64,000 bases of DNA from Mesostigma viride (Eukaryota > Streptophyta > Mesostigmatophyceae > Mesostigmatales > Mesostigmataceae): assembly GCA_009746045.1 (NCBI GenBank), contig RPFO01000188.1, forward strand, positions 1,628,955 to 1,692,954. The letters are read 5' to 3'. Under the pieces are notes generated by a model. The model worked only from the letters and a program-made list of their open reading frames with translations. It made no database searches and was not told the origin of the DNA. Of the stretch, positions 10,054-20,358 are shown in pieces (position 1 is the first letter of the stretch; each line of letters begins with the position of its first letter). Position numbers and translations under genes: made by a program.

Positions 10054-12663
10054 ATCTTGTTAATGCACGCGTGGAGGCCATCTGTCACCTGAGCAGGAGA
10101 GGGATAGTACGATGGGGGAAATAGTGGCAGTGCAATTAAGGATTGCAAAGAGGTTAGAGGACGTCTATTCAGGAACTGACAACGAAGGCTTCAGCCCTTC
10201 AATACCAATTTCCCACACATTGCTCAAAAGCCAAAATTAGCCATGGACTAATAACAAATAGCGTGCCATGAAGAAAAATAAGAATTACTTAGCCATTTAC
10301 TCACTTCCTTGATGGTATATTGTGCGTGGTCAGGGCCCCAGTACTTGGGATTGAGCGCGTAGCCAGCGGCGTGGATGATGGAATGCATGTAATCCCAGCG
10401 CTTGCACACGAGGACCTGCAGCTGCTTGGACAGGTCTTTGTGCAGCCCGCGGATGTCTTGCACAGCTATGAGGAGCTCGTACATCATGTAGTACAGCTCG
10501 CCTGTTGCTGGCTTGTCGCCGTCGAAAATCTTGAGCACGGCCTTCATGGGCTTGAAAATGTCAACGAGCATGCGCACGCCGGACCAGAACTGCGGGCTGC
10601 CCACAATATCCTGGACCTGCGTGAATGCGGGCCACCACTTCTGCGTCTCGGCATACTGCACCAACTTTTCGTCCTCGAAGGTGACCATGAGCCGGGTCTT
10701 GGCGTCGTGAACGCTCTCCGCCGAGTAAAACCTGAAGCAGCAATGCCATGAAAAAAATGATGCCATCGTCACAACTGTGAAAATGGAATTAGTAACACGC
10801 CAACAACAGTATGATTGTGTCTCAATTAAAGCAATGATAAACTAGCAGAATTAAGCGAAGATGATGAGAAAAAAGAGGGCGTAGCAAATTGTGGATATAA
10901 CTCATGAAATCACAGCGATATACCTGGTGCCAAAGCGGGTGTCGCCGTACTTCTTGAGAGTCTTGGCGCTCTTGTCCAGGCCCATGAAAAAACTGTTGAT
11001 CTTCTCGTGCCCCAGCACGAATACCACCACCGTGTTCACTTGTGTCAGGACCCTGTCCACCGCTGGCTCCTTGCCGATGTCCTCGAAACACAGGTCCAGC
11101 GAGTGGGCACAGCACCTGGAGATGATGATGTGCGGGAATGATGCCTCGAGGAGTTTCTTCATGTTCTCCATGGATGTTGTGGTGTCCGTAATCACCTGCA
11201 CGACGTTCGCTGCGCCGACGGCCTCGATGTGAGGCTGTGCCAGTTCTGCCATGACTTCAGCAGACTTCACCTGCCCCGTCACGTGGTCGGATCCGACGAA
11301 GTATGTAAAGGTGGGCAGATGGAAGACGTTCATGATGTGAGATTCGCGACTGCAGTCTTTCCAGCCATCCGTGATGAACGTCCCTCCCGTGCCTGTGGCC
11401 AGCTGGGTCTTCTCCTTGACGTCCCTCTCCAAGTCCTTGGCAACGAGGGGTGCGTCCCGGGTCCGCATGGTATAAGAGCTTGGCGCCAGGTACTGCACCC
11501 CTCCTCGGCTGATGGCGGACAGAGCAGCTTTGAAATGCGCGTTATTCACAACGTTGAATGGGATACCGGCCGACATAAACCCCTTGCAAAGCAGCTTGTC
11601 GATGGCGGGCTTTCCCAGCCCGACAGCCGCGGCCATGGTCTGCTGGCGCAGTGCCGGCTGAGATGACTTGATCTCGACGACGTCAGCAGTTGCACGTCCG
11701 GTCGAACCGGAGCCCGGGAGGAGGACGCCATGCGTTTGCCAAGTGCAGATGCGGGCCCGGCACCTCGCAGGAAGGTCGGCAGCTGTTCGCCGTTCTCGTC
11801 GACGTCGATGTCGTCTTCATCTCCGATGAGGCCGTTGTCGCTGTCATCATCGGCGCGAGCCATGTGCCTCTCTTCTGCGATGCACTCCTGCTCACGGCGG
11901 GCACGAACCGCCTTCCTCCTGGTGGTTTGCAGCTTCGCCTGGAGCAGGCGTGGCCGCAGCTCGGTGGGCGGCTTCGAGCAGGGACTGACTCCAGCCGAGT
12001 GGGCAAACTCCCCTCCAAGAAAATGCGCAGTTGCCCTGCTCGTGCTGCCACGCCAAGCATGGTAACATCGGCTGCAGGTCATATCGTAGTTGTTGGTCAG
12101 CTTGTTGCCCTTGACAATTCTGTGCTTGGTGATGTACGTCCACACCGTTGTTCAGGACTGACAAGTCGACGTCTTCGCCATCCTCGTCAGACATTGCACG
12201 ATCCTCGTCAGACATTGACATTTTTGCTCGCAATTCTCGTGTGCGGCCTGCGGCCGGGTGACAATTCTGCCTTTGCCAACAAAGCTCGCAGTTCTTAAGC
12301 CTTGCATTTCTACAGATTCCCGCCCAAAAAAGGGGCCGTGAAGTGGGCAGCACGTACCCGACTGAAATTTCAAAATAAGATCGCGTCGAATTGTGAAAGT
12401 TCAGACGGGTCACTACTTAGTAGAGATACGAAATCTGTGCCTTCAAATCGTTGCCCTGTCGTTCTGGCATCCTAGCCGCGCAAAACGTAAAAAAAACGCG
12501 GAAAACACGCCATCATACGGTATTATACGGTATTATACGTCATTATGCGCTAAAACGTATTACGTATGAAAAATCATACGCTCAAAGCCAGCGTATTACG
12601 TATTATACCGTATTATACCGTATTATACGGCGTATGATCTCACTCTGGTGCCCATGCAGGGAG

Positions 12664-13250
12664 CACTACATTTCGCCACCGCGGAAACCCAATTTATGCG
12701 AGAATGTGGTTCCGTCAATACGGCGGGGGTTACAAATTCAATTTCGAAGTTCGGCACCGTCGGATACCAGTAAAGCAACACTTGTTATCTAGAATCGCGC
12801 CATTTGGCATCAATTGGCCGGTTCTGAAAATTCGATGAAATCTCTAGTCCTTGGTCGAATATTTCCCTCCGATTTGGATGACGAAAATCGAGTACGAATT
12901 TCTTAGTACAGTCCACCGTTTAGTTCAGTTCAGTTTATTCCCACGCCGCTTGCTGACCTGACGGAGGCCAAATTCGTACTGAACACTATCGCAAGTCCGG
13001 TCGATACTAAAAATTGCTACTTCCGAGATGTCTGACGGAATTCCTGCTAGGTCCATGCTTTGGTACTGGACGGATGCTGAAATTCACTGGGGTTCTGTCC
13101 GAATGAGGAAAATTGTCAGAAATCTACTCTCGATACGAACGTAACGAGAATTTCAAGTATCTGACGCTCGGAGAGCTGCCACCGTTTTCCCCTACTTGAC
13201 CGAACCACCTTCCCCGCTAAAAAAGGTGTCCTAGGCGGCGAAATGTAGTG
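12664..13250. mobile_element. CACTA-type MITE, 587 bp
   Basis: Terminal inverted repeats CACTACATTTCGCC...GGCGAAATGTAGTG (14 perfect bp, continuing imperfectly) bound a non-coding 587-bp segment. The target ...GGGAG|TCACTC... is duplicated by AG on both sides, compatible with the 2-3 bp duplications of CACTA/EnSpm elements. It interrupts the same retroelement 3'UTR as the hAT, 8 bp beyond the hAT's right target duplication. Confidence 0.8.
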
Positions 13251-13524
13251 AGTAACTCTCTGCTGAGACGCCATGCATGCCCTAGCTTTTTGTATAGCTA
13301 TGCTGATCTTCCCCCCCATGCATGACAGGCTCCCCCTTCGCTGGGCATAGCTTGAAGATCATGGGGATGCAAGTGCCCTGGTGCACCTAGAGCAAGGGTC
13401 CTTTACATCCCCACCCTTGCAGGAAGTAGCTTAGGATGTATGATAGGCCATATGCCCCCCTCTCAGGGGCTATGTGCTACATATACTCCCAACGGAGTTA
13501 TGTTACAATTCAATTCAATTCAAT

Positions 13525-15172
13525 GCGCGTAGGCCACGTGCTAGGCTATTAAAGCCTGATTCTAATCTACACTACTGTTATATATTCCCTAGACTGAGGT
13601 TGCTGGGGTGGCAGGATCGAGACCTGTGCCTGCCATGCAGGGCTTGTGGTCCGAACGTGTGAACGTGGATGACCGCCCCCCTCCAGTATACCGGTCTCCC
13701 CCCAGCGCTCTGCCGGAGCTGAAGGTAGGTCGGCCATAGCTCGCGTCGCCGTTGTTGCTGGGCCAGCCTGGGTCAAGTCGTCGTCCAGCGTGTAGCGAGT
13801 CCGCGACAGCTTCTTGAGGCAGCTTATCTGCCATGTACCTACAGGTGAGGAGCACGAGGGCCGGGCCAGCCTTACCCCGCGCGCGGGGGATCGAGGCGGA
13901 CCGGCTGACATCCGCAACTCACCAGTGAGTTGCATGGGGGCAAAAATGTCACGCGCATGAACGCGCCATGAGAAGCGTCTCGGAGGTCTCATGCATCGAT
14001 CTACCGGCTGGTCGAAGTGCTTGACTATGACATTGTGAATGCGCTTGTCGAGCTCGGCCTCCTCATGAAGGTCAACTATAGGGCTTGTTGCTTGAGCTGT
14101 GCCGCGATGGTGGAGGTGGTGGAGGTGGTGTGGTGCTAGCTTAAGCAAGTCCGGCGCCCAGGTCTCAGTGGGTCAGTGGGAGGAGCATCGCTGGCCGGGC
14201 CATGGCAGATGCCGGCTGGGCAGTGATGTCCTTCACCGCCCGGGGCGGTGAGGCCTGTGGTGGTGTCTTGCTGGCACTCAATGGCGATGGCGTTGGCGTG
14301 GATGCGCTTGTCGATGTCGCGGAGCTGGGCCTTGATGTCGGCAGTGGAATTAATTAATTAAAGGACCGTGAGGGAGCTCAGTATAGCCAGCGTGCCCCCC
14401 CAATTGCTGCCACTGCAGCGAGGGGGGTCACGTGCTGCTGGAGGGCTTCCGGCGTAAGGATGGAACGGAGTGTGGGTGCGGAGATGGATGGAGCCCAGAT
14501 CTCGCCATCAGAGTGCATGAGAAGGGAGTTGAGAATGGTGTGCTCAGAGTTGGGGGCGCCGGGCTTGCCCGAACAGAAAATCTCGGCGCATGTGGGTGCC
14601 GTCGATCGGGGTTGATGAGGACGGGCGGTTGATGTCGTGGAGATTGAGGCCCAGGTCGTAAAGCGAGGCCCGCGTAGTCCCCAAAGAAGAGGAAATGCAT
14701 GGCAGTTGCTGGAGCCATGTCGACCGGTCCAGTCGTGATCGTCGACCTTGAAAGGTTGGGGCCGAAAGTGCGGTTCAGTTGGGCGTGGTTCTGCTGGGCG
14801 ACTGCGTTTAGGATCTGGCGATGCCGAGGGCAAGGCCGCATCTGGGGCCGCGAGTGTGCCACTACTAACGCTTGAGTAGTGGTCTCGATGCCTGGCAGGC
14901 CGGGCGGAGTTACAGCCGAAGCTGCAGGCGAATTTTCTTGGCTCATCGCAGCCGCCAGCCGTGCTGCGTTGCGTAGTCGAGCGTTTGCTTGTCATAATAT
15001 TGTGTTTTAGTTTCGGAAAGATATATCAGCGTGTGCGTGACTTATGAAAGACCAAGCGATAGTGTCAGATATTCACGGCCGAATTGGGTGCCCAAACGTG
15101 AAAGTTATGAGCTCCGCCGTCAGCCATGGCTACCTCGTGGCTCGTGGCTTGTGGCCTGAATCACTATCACTT
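13525..15172 (-). mobile_element. ORF1-only retroelement, degraded full-length-like copy (minus)
   Basis: Read on the minus strand: a 5' region (15172-14960) with the family's CTCGTGGCTCGTGG phrase and the ATG context, then ORF1 homology down to 13600 (ELDKRIHNVIVKHFDQ; YTLDDDLTQ; YTGGGRSS-type remnants), broken by many frameshifts and stops. A TTAA-rich insertion interrupts it near 14345-14360. The 3'UTR is short and lacks the usual hairpin. It is clearly older than the copy at 22.9 kb. Confidence 0.75.
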
Positions 15173-15900
15173 AATAGACACGTGACTGCGTCACGTGAGC
15201 ATAAGTCGTCACGGGGAGGGGAACATGGGATGCCAAGGGATGATGCTAGCTATCTAGGTCCTAGTTTCAGGGGTGTGGGCACCACGGTCCGAATCGCTAT
15301 ATGAATGCCATACGCGGTCACATGCGTCCGGAGCCCCCGTAGTCACTGCATGCCGCCATGGCAGCCATGCTTATGAATGTTTGCCTAGTTGTGCCACCTT
15401 ACCTAGTCACGTGCACCGCTAACGCACGGTACACAACCAGCCATAGCCTTCTTCGCTTTCGGTCCTTGTACAGCCATGCTACGTACGTCCTGGCTTCGAT
15501 CACTGAGATTACTTGCCCACGCTCCTTGTTATGATATGCTCACATGGGTCTTATTGCACCCACATGCTGCCGGATCGTTAGCGTGTCCGTTTAGCTAGCG
15601 CGCCCGAATGCAGCTGTGGCATGCCTTAGGCATGAAGGAGACTAGGGGTCCGTCTGCCCTTTCTCCTGTTGTGCACACACAGGGATTAAAAGCACTTCGG
15701 TGCTCCGTGACTCCCCAATTAACGGGAGCATGAGTTTAATTAATTAATTAAACCCCCGTGGACAGACTTGGGGGTGGTCTCCTTATCTGAATTATAATCA
15801 CTATGGTTACGAAAAGTGGTCACACGCGGAGCCCCCTGGCACCGACTTGGTCCGGCGGTATCTTTCATAACCATCTGCATGCATGCCACCTACCTTTACA
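15173..15900 (-). repeat. SINE-like family D copy split by family B insertion
   Basis: 15173-15340 is the minus-strand 3' part of family D (hairpin CACGTGA-CTGCG-TCACGTG at ~15179-15197). After the family B element (15341-15752) family D resumes at CCCCCGTGGACAGACTTG (15753 on) and decays by ~15900. Confidence 0.6.
15341..15752 (+). repeat. SINE-like family B copy with 7-bp target duplication
   Basis: Non-coding ~410-bp element between CCCCCGT at 15334-15340 and 15753-15759. Its 3' end carries AGCAC-TTCG-GTGCT, then hairpin CTCCC...GGGAG (15711-15728), CATGAG and a TTAATTAA tail. The GTGCT-CCGTGA-CTCCC-GGGAG-CATG order matches the LINE and ORF1-only 3' ends. Confidence 0.75.
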
Positions 15901-15917
15901 AGCCATGAATCTGCCGA

Positions 15918-16060
15918 CCTCCATTAACTAATTAATTAGTAGTAATTAGTTATCACGTAGACTGTGTAACATGGGTACCAATAAAGGAACCTTCAACCCA
16001 TGTACACAATGATCGAAGGAGGGAGGGTGCCCTAGCTTCTCTCACGGCAAGTCATGCACG
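15918..16060 (-). repeat. SINE-like family C copy
   Basis: On the minus strand GTGAGAGAAGCTAGGGCACC...GGGTTGAAGGTTCCTTTA runs to a decayed hairpin and an AATTA tail at 15920-15950. It matches the intact copy at 63048-63177 over most of its ~130 bp. Confidence 0.7.
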
Positions 16061-16249
16061 TGGGCACGGGCCACATAGCGTTCTCTCCGCATCATGGTGT
16101 GCGGGCGCAACAGTCTGTGGGTGCAATAAAGCTTTGGCATAGCAGAAGCAAGTGCTGTGGCGGATGCAGTAAGGCTAGTGCCCCGCAGTGTCCAGAGCCC
16201 ACAGATAGGCTTGGAACGCATTTTGAGGCGCCGCATGAATTTGGATCGA

Positions 16250-18455
16250 ACATATATCAAGGCCTCTCCTGGATCCTGAGGGACACTACTGCTATATTCC
16301 CGCCTAGGCTGGGGTTGCTGCATGGAGTACACTGGGGCGCGGCAGGGGTCGCCTGCCCAAGGGCTTGTGGTCGACGTAGATGACCGCCCCCCTCCAGTAT
16401 ACCCGCGGCTTCTTCCTGGCTGCTGTCTGCCGGAGCTGGAGGTATACATAGGTCGGCCATAGCTCCCGTCGCCGTTGTTGCTGCGCCAGCTAGGTCAAGT
16501 CGCTCCAGCCACTGAGCGTGTAGGAGGTCCCCATGACTCGCCGCTTGCGGCCGCTTGAGAAACAGCAACCGTTGTCCCGGCCAATGATGTACTCAAAGGT
16601 GCTCAAGGAGCAGCTGGGGCAGCCGGGTCCAGCCTTACCCCGCGTGGGCCGGAAGGCGGACGGCCTCCAGCTTGAGCGGCACCGATTCCGGAGGGCCATG
16701 GGGGCAAGCTAGGATGCCTGGTCGCAAACGCCTTGGCAAGGGATTCGGAGGCCTCACCTGGCATGCAGCTGCATGGTCGAGGTGCTTAATTACGAAGACT
16801 GTTGCGGCTGCGCTTAATTGTCGTCTAGCTGGCGAGCTCGGCCTCCAGCTAGCGGAGGTCAAGCGTCTGTTGCTTGATGAGCTGGGCGGCGATGGCGGAG
16901 GTATGTGGTGCATGGTGGTGCATGGCGTGCATGGTTCATCAGCATGGTTGCCCAGGTCTGGGTGGGAGGTGCATCGCCGGCTAAGCCAGCGCAGGGGCTG
17001 GCCGGGCGGCAATCGGTCCTTCACCGCAGGCCGGGCGCCTGCCGGCAGTGATCGAGGCCCGTGTGGTGTTTTGCAAGCACTCGATTGCGAGACTGGTGTG
17101 ATCCGGCCGCGAGCCGCTTGTCGATTGCGAGGAGCTGGGGGCAGTGATGGCGTCGATGGTGGCGCTGGTCAGACGTCACCACCGTACGGTGCAGGTCAGA
17201 GGCAAGGAGGGCGGGCCGGCGGTGGCGGTGGCGGTGGTGATTGAGAGAAGGGCCGGGAGCTCGGCAGCCAGCATGCCTCCCATTACGTAATTAAACTCAT
17301 GCTCCCGTTAATTGGGGAGTCACGGAGCACCGAAGGGCTTTAAATCCCTGTGTGTGCACAACAGGAAGGAAGGGCAGAGACCCCGGCCTTTCTCCTTCAT
17401 GCCAGAGGCATGTCACAGCTGCAATCGGACGCGATAAACGATCCGGCAAGGTCTGTGGGTGCAATAAGGCCCATAAGAGCATATCATAACAAGGAGCGTG
17501 GGCAAGTAATCTGAGCATAGCCAGGACGTAGCTAACAAGGCTGTACAAGGACTAAGCTAAGGCTATGGCTGGTTGTGTACCGTGTGTTGGCGGTGCACGT
17601 GACTAGGTATGGCACAGCTAGGCAAACATTCTAGGCGCATGCCTCCCAATGATGGCCGGCCGGCGGCCACCTCTGCAGCGAGGGGCCCATGGGTCACGCA
17701 TGCATGCTGCTCGAAGGGAGTGAATGGTGGTTTCGGTCAACTAGGTGGCCAGGGGGTGGTGGGCGCCCGCAGCTCCTCGATCGTCGGACAGAGCGCCCGA
17801 GGAGGGAGCAGAGGGCCGGCATACTTCTAAAGGCGGGCCGCGGGGTGAGGGTGGCTGTTAAGAGGGAATCATTCAACCGAATGAGTGTAAAGCGCTCGTG
17901 GAGTCATCACGGAGGCGGTTCCGTTGGTGGAGGTGCTTGCACAGTTCAATAAGCGAGACATGCCATATCCCCAAAACACGTAGGACTAGCTGGAATCCGT
18001 CGGGGTTGAGCTTGTAAAAAAAGCCGGGCTGGCTAGTGGCGGGCGTCAAAGTCGAACGTTCGCGTCCCAGCCGCGAGGTTTGGCACTGAGGGCGCGACTG
18101 CACTTGGGCTCAGGCGATGCCGACGGCGAGGCGAGCCCGGGGGGAGCCGAGGCAACCACGAGTGCTTGACTAACTTGGCACCGCTGCCTTCCGGGCCAAA
18201 GGGCGAAGCTGCAGCCGAAGCTGCAGAGGTATTTTCAGGGCTCTGCGCAGCCACCAGCCGGGCTGCATTGCGTAGAGGAGCATTTGCTCAGTCGTCATAA
18301 TATCGCGTGATAGCTGCGGGAAAATAAATCAGCGTGTGCGTCTTAGAAAGATGACGAAGCGATTGTGATAGTCACGGCAAACTTTGGAGCCCAAACGTGA
18401 AAGTTATGGGCGCCGCCGTCAGCCATGCCGTATCCCGTGGCTCGAGGCCAAAGTC
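16250..18455 (-). mobile_element. ORF1-only retroelement, degraded copy split by family B
   Basis: Minus-strand ORF1-only element: 5' part near 18455-18290 (same leader as at 22931), ORF1 remnants through 18250-16300 with many frameshifts (ALNCRLAGELGLQLAEVKRL-like remnants on the shadow strand mark the coiled-coil region), then a truncated 3' end. A family B element with a 12-bp target duplication interrupts it at 17283-17636. The stretch 16061-16249 between it and family C contains nothing I can identify. Confidence 0.75.
17283..17636 (-). repeat. SINE-like family B copy with 12-bp target duplication
   Basis: Flanked by GCATGCCTCCCA at 17271-17282 and 17637-17648. Element is 354 bp, minus strand, ending in hairpin CTCCC...GGGAG (17302-17319) with a short AATTACGTAA tail. 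Removing it and one duplicate restores alignment of the surrounding ORF1 copy to the intact one. Confidence 0.9.
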
Positions 18456-19419
18456 AGTGAGTGGCAGTGGTCTATGCTATCTATTCTACCTATTCTAGAT
18501 CTAGAGTTCACGAGCCAGGCCCTAGGGGTCTGGCCTAGCTGATGCTTCCCGCGCTTGCAAACACGCGGCTTCCCCACTTGCCGCGGGGGGTCATGGTCAT
18601 CTATATCCTGAGCCCACTTGGCTTTGTCCATCATCGATCTTCCTTTTTCCGAATCACGGAGAGACCGAGGCCCCCCATGTCCTCTACTAGCTGCTCTTTG
18701 AAAGTGCGGGCCTTCAGGCAAAAGTTTTAGGGATTATATAGATACAATAGAACCGGTAGGATTGTTTGTCCATCTAATTCAAGATTTCCATAATTGAAGT
18801 TGATTAATTTTACCCCGACTAATTTATTTTTACTGACTAGGTTGTCCCCAGTTTACAAATTAACAAAATTAACAAATTAACGCCGGCGGACTACCTGCGG
18901 ACTGCTCTACGTGGAGTCGCCGGGCTACAAGTTGCGTACTTGACCAAACTCAGCCGTAGAGGCCGCCGCACCAATTTTTACTTCTTTTCGTCACATGGCT
19001 TGCGTTGGGTTCATCGACGAGCATCGACGCTCATCGACGGTGCAATCTGACGGCGGAGAATAAGTTCGCCACAGCACAGCGCGACGCAAGGGCTAAGATC
19101 CGACAACGTGACATGCAAAGCTTTAGACCGCATCGCTAACCGGAAATTCCGTCCAACACCGTCGTACAGTACTGCCAGTCGACCGCACCTCTGCCTCTTA
19201 ACCGTCGAATGCGCAATCGATCTAGAAAGTAGAAACGTCTCCGCGACACTTCCGCGATTTCAGTACATGCCGTCACCCTTGACAGTTGTCGTACAATACT
19301 GCAAATTTACGCCAATAGAAACTCGCCTGCAAACATATATCTCGATAGAGGCATGCGTCTTATTTAATTTCAAGGTACCTCTTAATTAATCTCGCCCCCC
19401 GGCCTCCGCTAATTTGCTA
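18456..19419. other. No identifiable gene
   Basis: AT-rich, unique-looking sequence. Only short ORFs are present, none with recognisable features. The phrase AATTTTACCCCGACTAA at ~18806 recurs in the tandem repeat at 19420-19581, so this may be the interior of an unrecognised element. Confidence 0.5.
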
Positions 19420-19581
19420 ATTTGCTAAATTTGCTAAAAAAGAGCCAATTTTACCCCGACTAACTACTTTTTTTATTAATTTGCTAAATTTGCTAAAAAA
19501 GAGCCAATTTTACCCCGACTAACTACTTTTTTTATTAATTTGCTAAATTTGCTAAAAAAGAGCCAATTTTACCCCGACTAA
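19420..19581. repeat. 59-bp tandem repeat, ~2.7 copies
   Basis: Units beginning AGAGCCAATTTTACCCCGAC recur at 19441, 19500 and 19559 with period 59 and almost no differences. Directly after, 19583-19616 holds a 34-bp scrap of the family B 3' end (CCGTGACTCCCCAACGGGAG). Confidence 0.85.
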
Positions 19582-19807
19582 TACTCCGTGACTCCCCAAC
19601 GGGAGCACGTGCTGCATTAATTTCACGCAAAAGGCCAGATTCTTTTACGGATCGAACCATTTGTGAATAAAGGCATGAGTTGTCATCTAGGGTCACATGT
19701 GAAGTCGCGGTCATGACCAGACCCCGCCCTGTGTGAAAACCATTATATCTCTTCGTTGAATCAGTATATGGTAGGCTGGTAAGTAACCCTAAACAGTTGT
19801 CGCTCGG

Positions 19808-20200
19808 ATTAATAAATTAATTAATTAAACTCGTGCTCCCGTTGGGGAGTCACGGAGCACCGGAGTGCTTTTAATCCCCAGGTGTGTGCGCAACAGGAAG
19901 AAAGGGCACAGACCCCCTTTCTCCATCATGCCAGAGGCATGCCACAGCTGCAATCGGACACGATAGACGATCTGGCAAGGTCTGTGGGTGCAATAACACC
20001 CATGTGAGCATATCATAACAAGGAGCGTGGGCAAGTAATCTGAGCATAGCCAGGACGTAGCATGGCTGTACAAGGGCTAAGCTAAGGCTACATGGCTGGT
20101 TGTGTACATACTGTGTGTTAGCCATGCACGTGACTAGGTATCAAGGAGACAACCACGTGACTAGGTATGGTGGCTCAGCTAGGCAAACACTAGGCATGGT
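19808..20200 (-). repeat. SINE-like family B copy
   Basis: Minus-strand family B: tail of TTAA units, hairpin CTCCC-CAAC-GGGAG (19836-19849), AGCACCGGAGTGCT stem, and a body matching the copy at 17283-17636 up to about 20195. The sequence 20200-20354 is unassigned. Confidence 0.8.
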
Positions 20201-20358
20201 TGCCATGGCGGGAGTGACTACCAAGGAATACAAGCTAGGGCTACTCTAGCCCGCAGGGGGCGTCCACATCTTGTGGTTGATCAGGTCCCCGCCCCTCCCG
20301 CTCGGATGGGGATCGATTATATCCACCTCTAGTGACTAACACGCAAGTACTTACTTAA

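Larger units (their letters stand above)
5127..12145 (-). pseudogene. hAT transposase, interrupted
   Basis: Minus-strand pieces in order are as follows. An N-terminal BED-type zinc finger lies near 12060-12145 (CSRC...TSRATAHFLG) with an acidic linker. A catalytic-region exon spans about 11700-10925 (TFITDGWKD; ITDTTTSMENMKKLL; RCCAHSLDLC). Further exons are 10732-10305 and 10088-9978. The C-terminal dimerisation domain is at 5396-5127 (PELQEVAIKVLAQPVSSGSVERVNSE...KRNRMT). The exon from 10088 and the one ending at 5127 are one exon: removing 5403-9971 and one 6-bp duplicate joins DQQGAFAQ to APGMVPYQLW in frame. A frameshift (or tiny intron) separates the BED part from the main ORF near 11715. 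The copy is therefore inactive, but its ends could be mobilised in trans. Confidence 0.85.
4348..12647 (-). mobile_element. hAT-superfamily DNA transposon, 8.3 kb, carrying an inserted gag-integrase element
   Basis: Ends are inverted repeats CAGAGTGAGATCRTACG (4348-4364 and its complement 12631-12647), of the CAGRG type used by hAT elements. An exact 8-bp target duplication GTGCCCAT flanks it (4340-4347, 12648-12655), the hAT size. Subterminal regions carry repeated TATACGGTAT/TATTATACG words on both sides (4391-4445; 12515-12630), the usual transposase binding arrangement. The transposase gene is on the minus strand. Without the insertion at 5403-9971 the element would be about 3.7 kb. Confidence 0.93.
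3505..13524 (+). mobile_element. ORF1-only retroelement split by hAT and CACTA-type insertions
   Basis: The host element is only about 1.1 kb: ORF1 C-terminal part (3505-4170), 3'UTR (4171-4347), resumption at 12648-12663 and again at 13251-13524. It ends with hairpin ACTCC-CAAC-GGAGT at 13485-13498 and a tail of AATTC units. Compared with the uninterrupted copy at 24.6 kb, the 3'UTR is cut at GTGCCCAT by the hAT element (duplicated at 4340-4347 and 12648-12655). A few bases further on it is cut by a 587-bp MITE. The order of events is retroelement first, then the two DNA transposons. Confidence 0.9.

Noticed and set aside
5127-10148. hAT C-terminal exon and the exon at ~9978 as separate exons with a long intron
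   Set aside because: The reading frame is continuous once 5403-9971 and one 6-bp duplicate are removed, so it is one exon split by an insertion.
18542-18730. Short ORF near 18.6 kb
   Set aside because: No recognisable features and flanked by transposon remnants.
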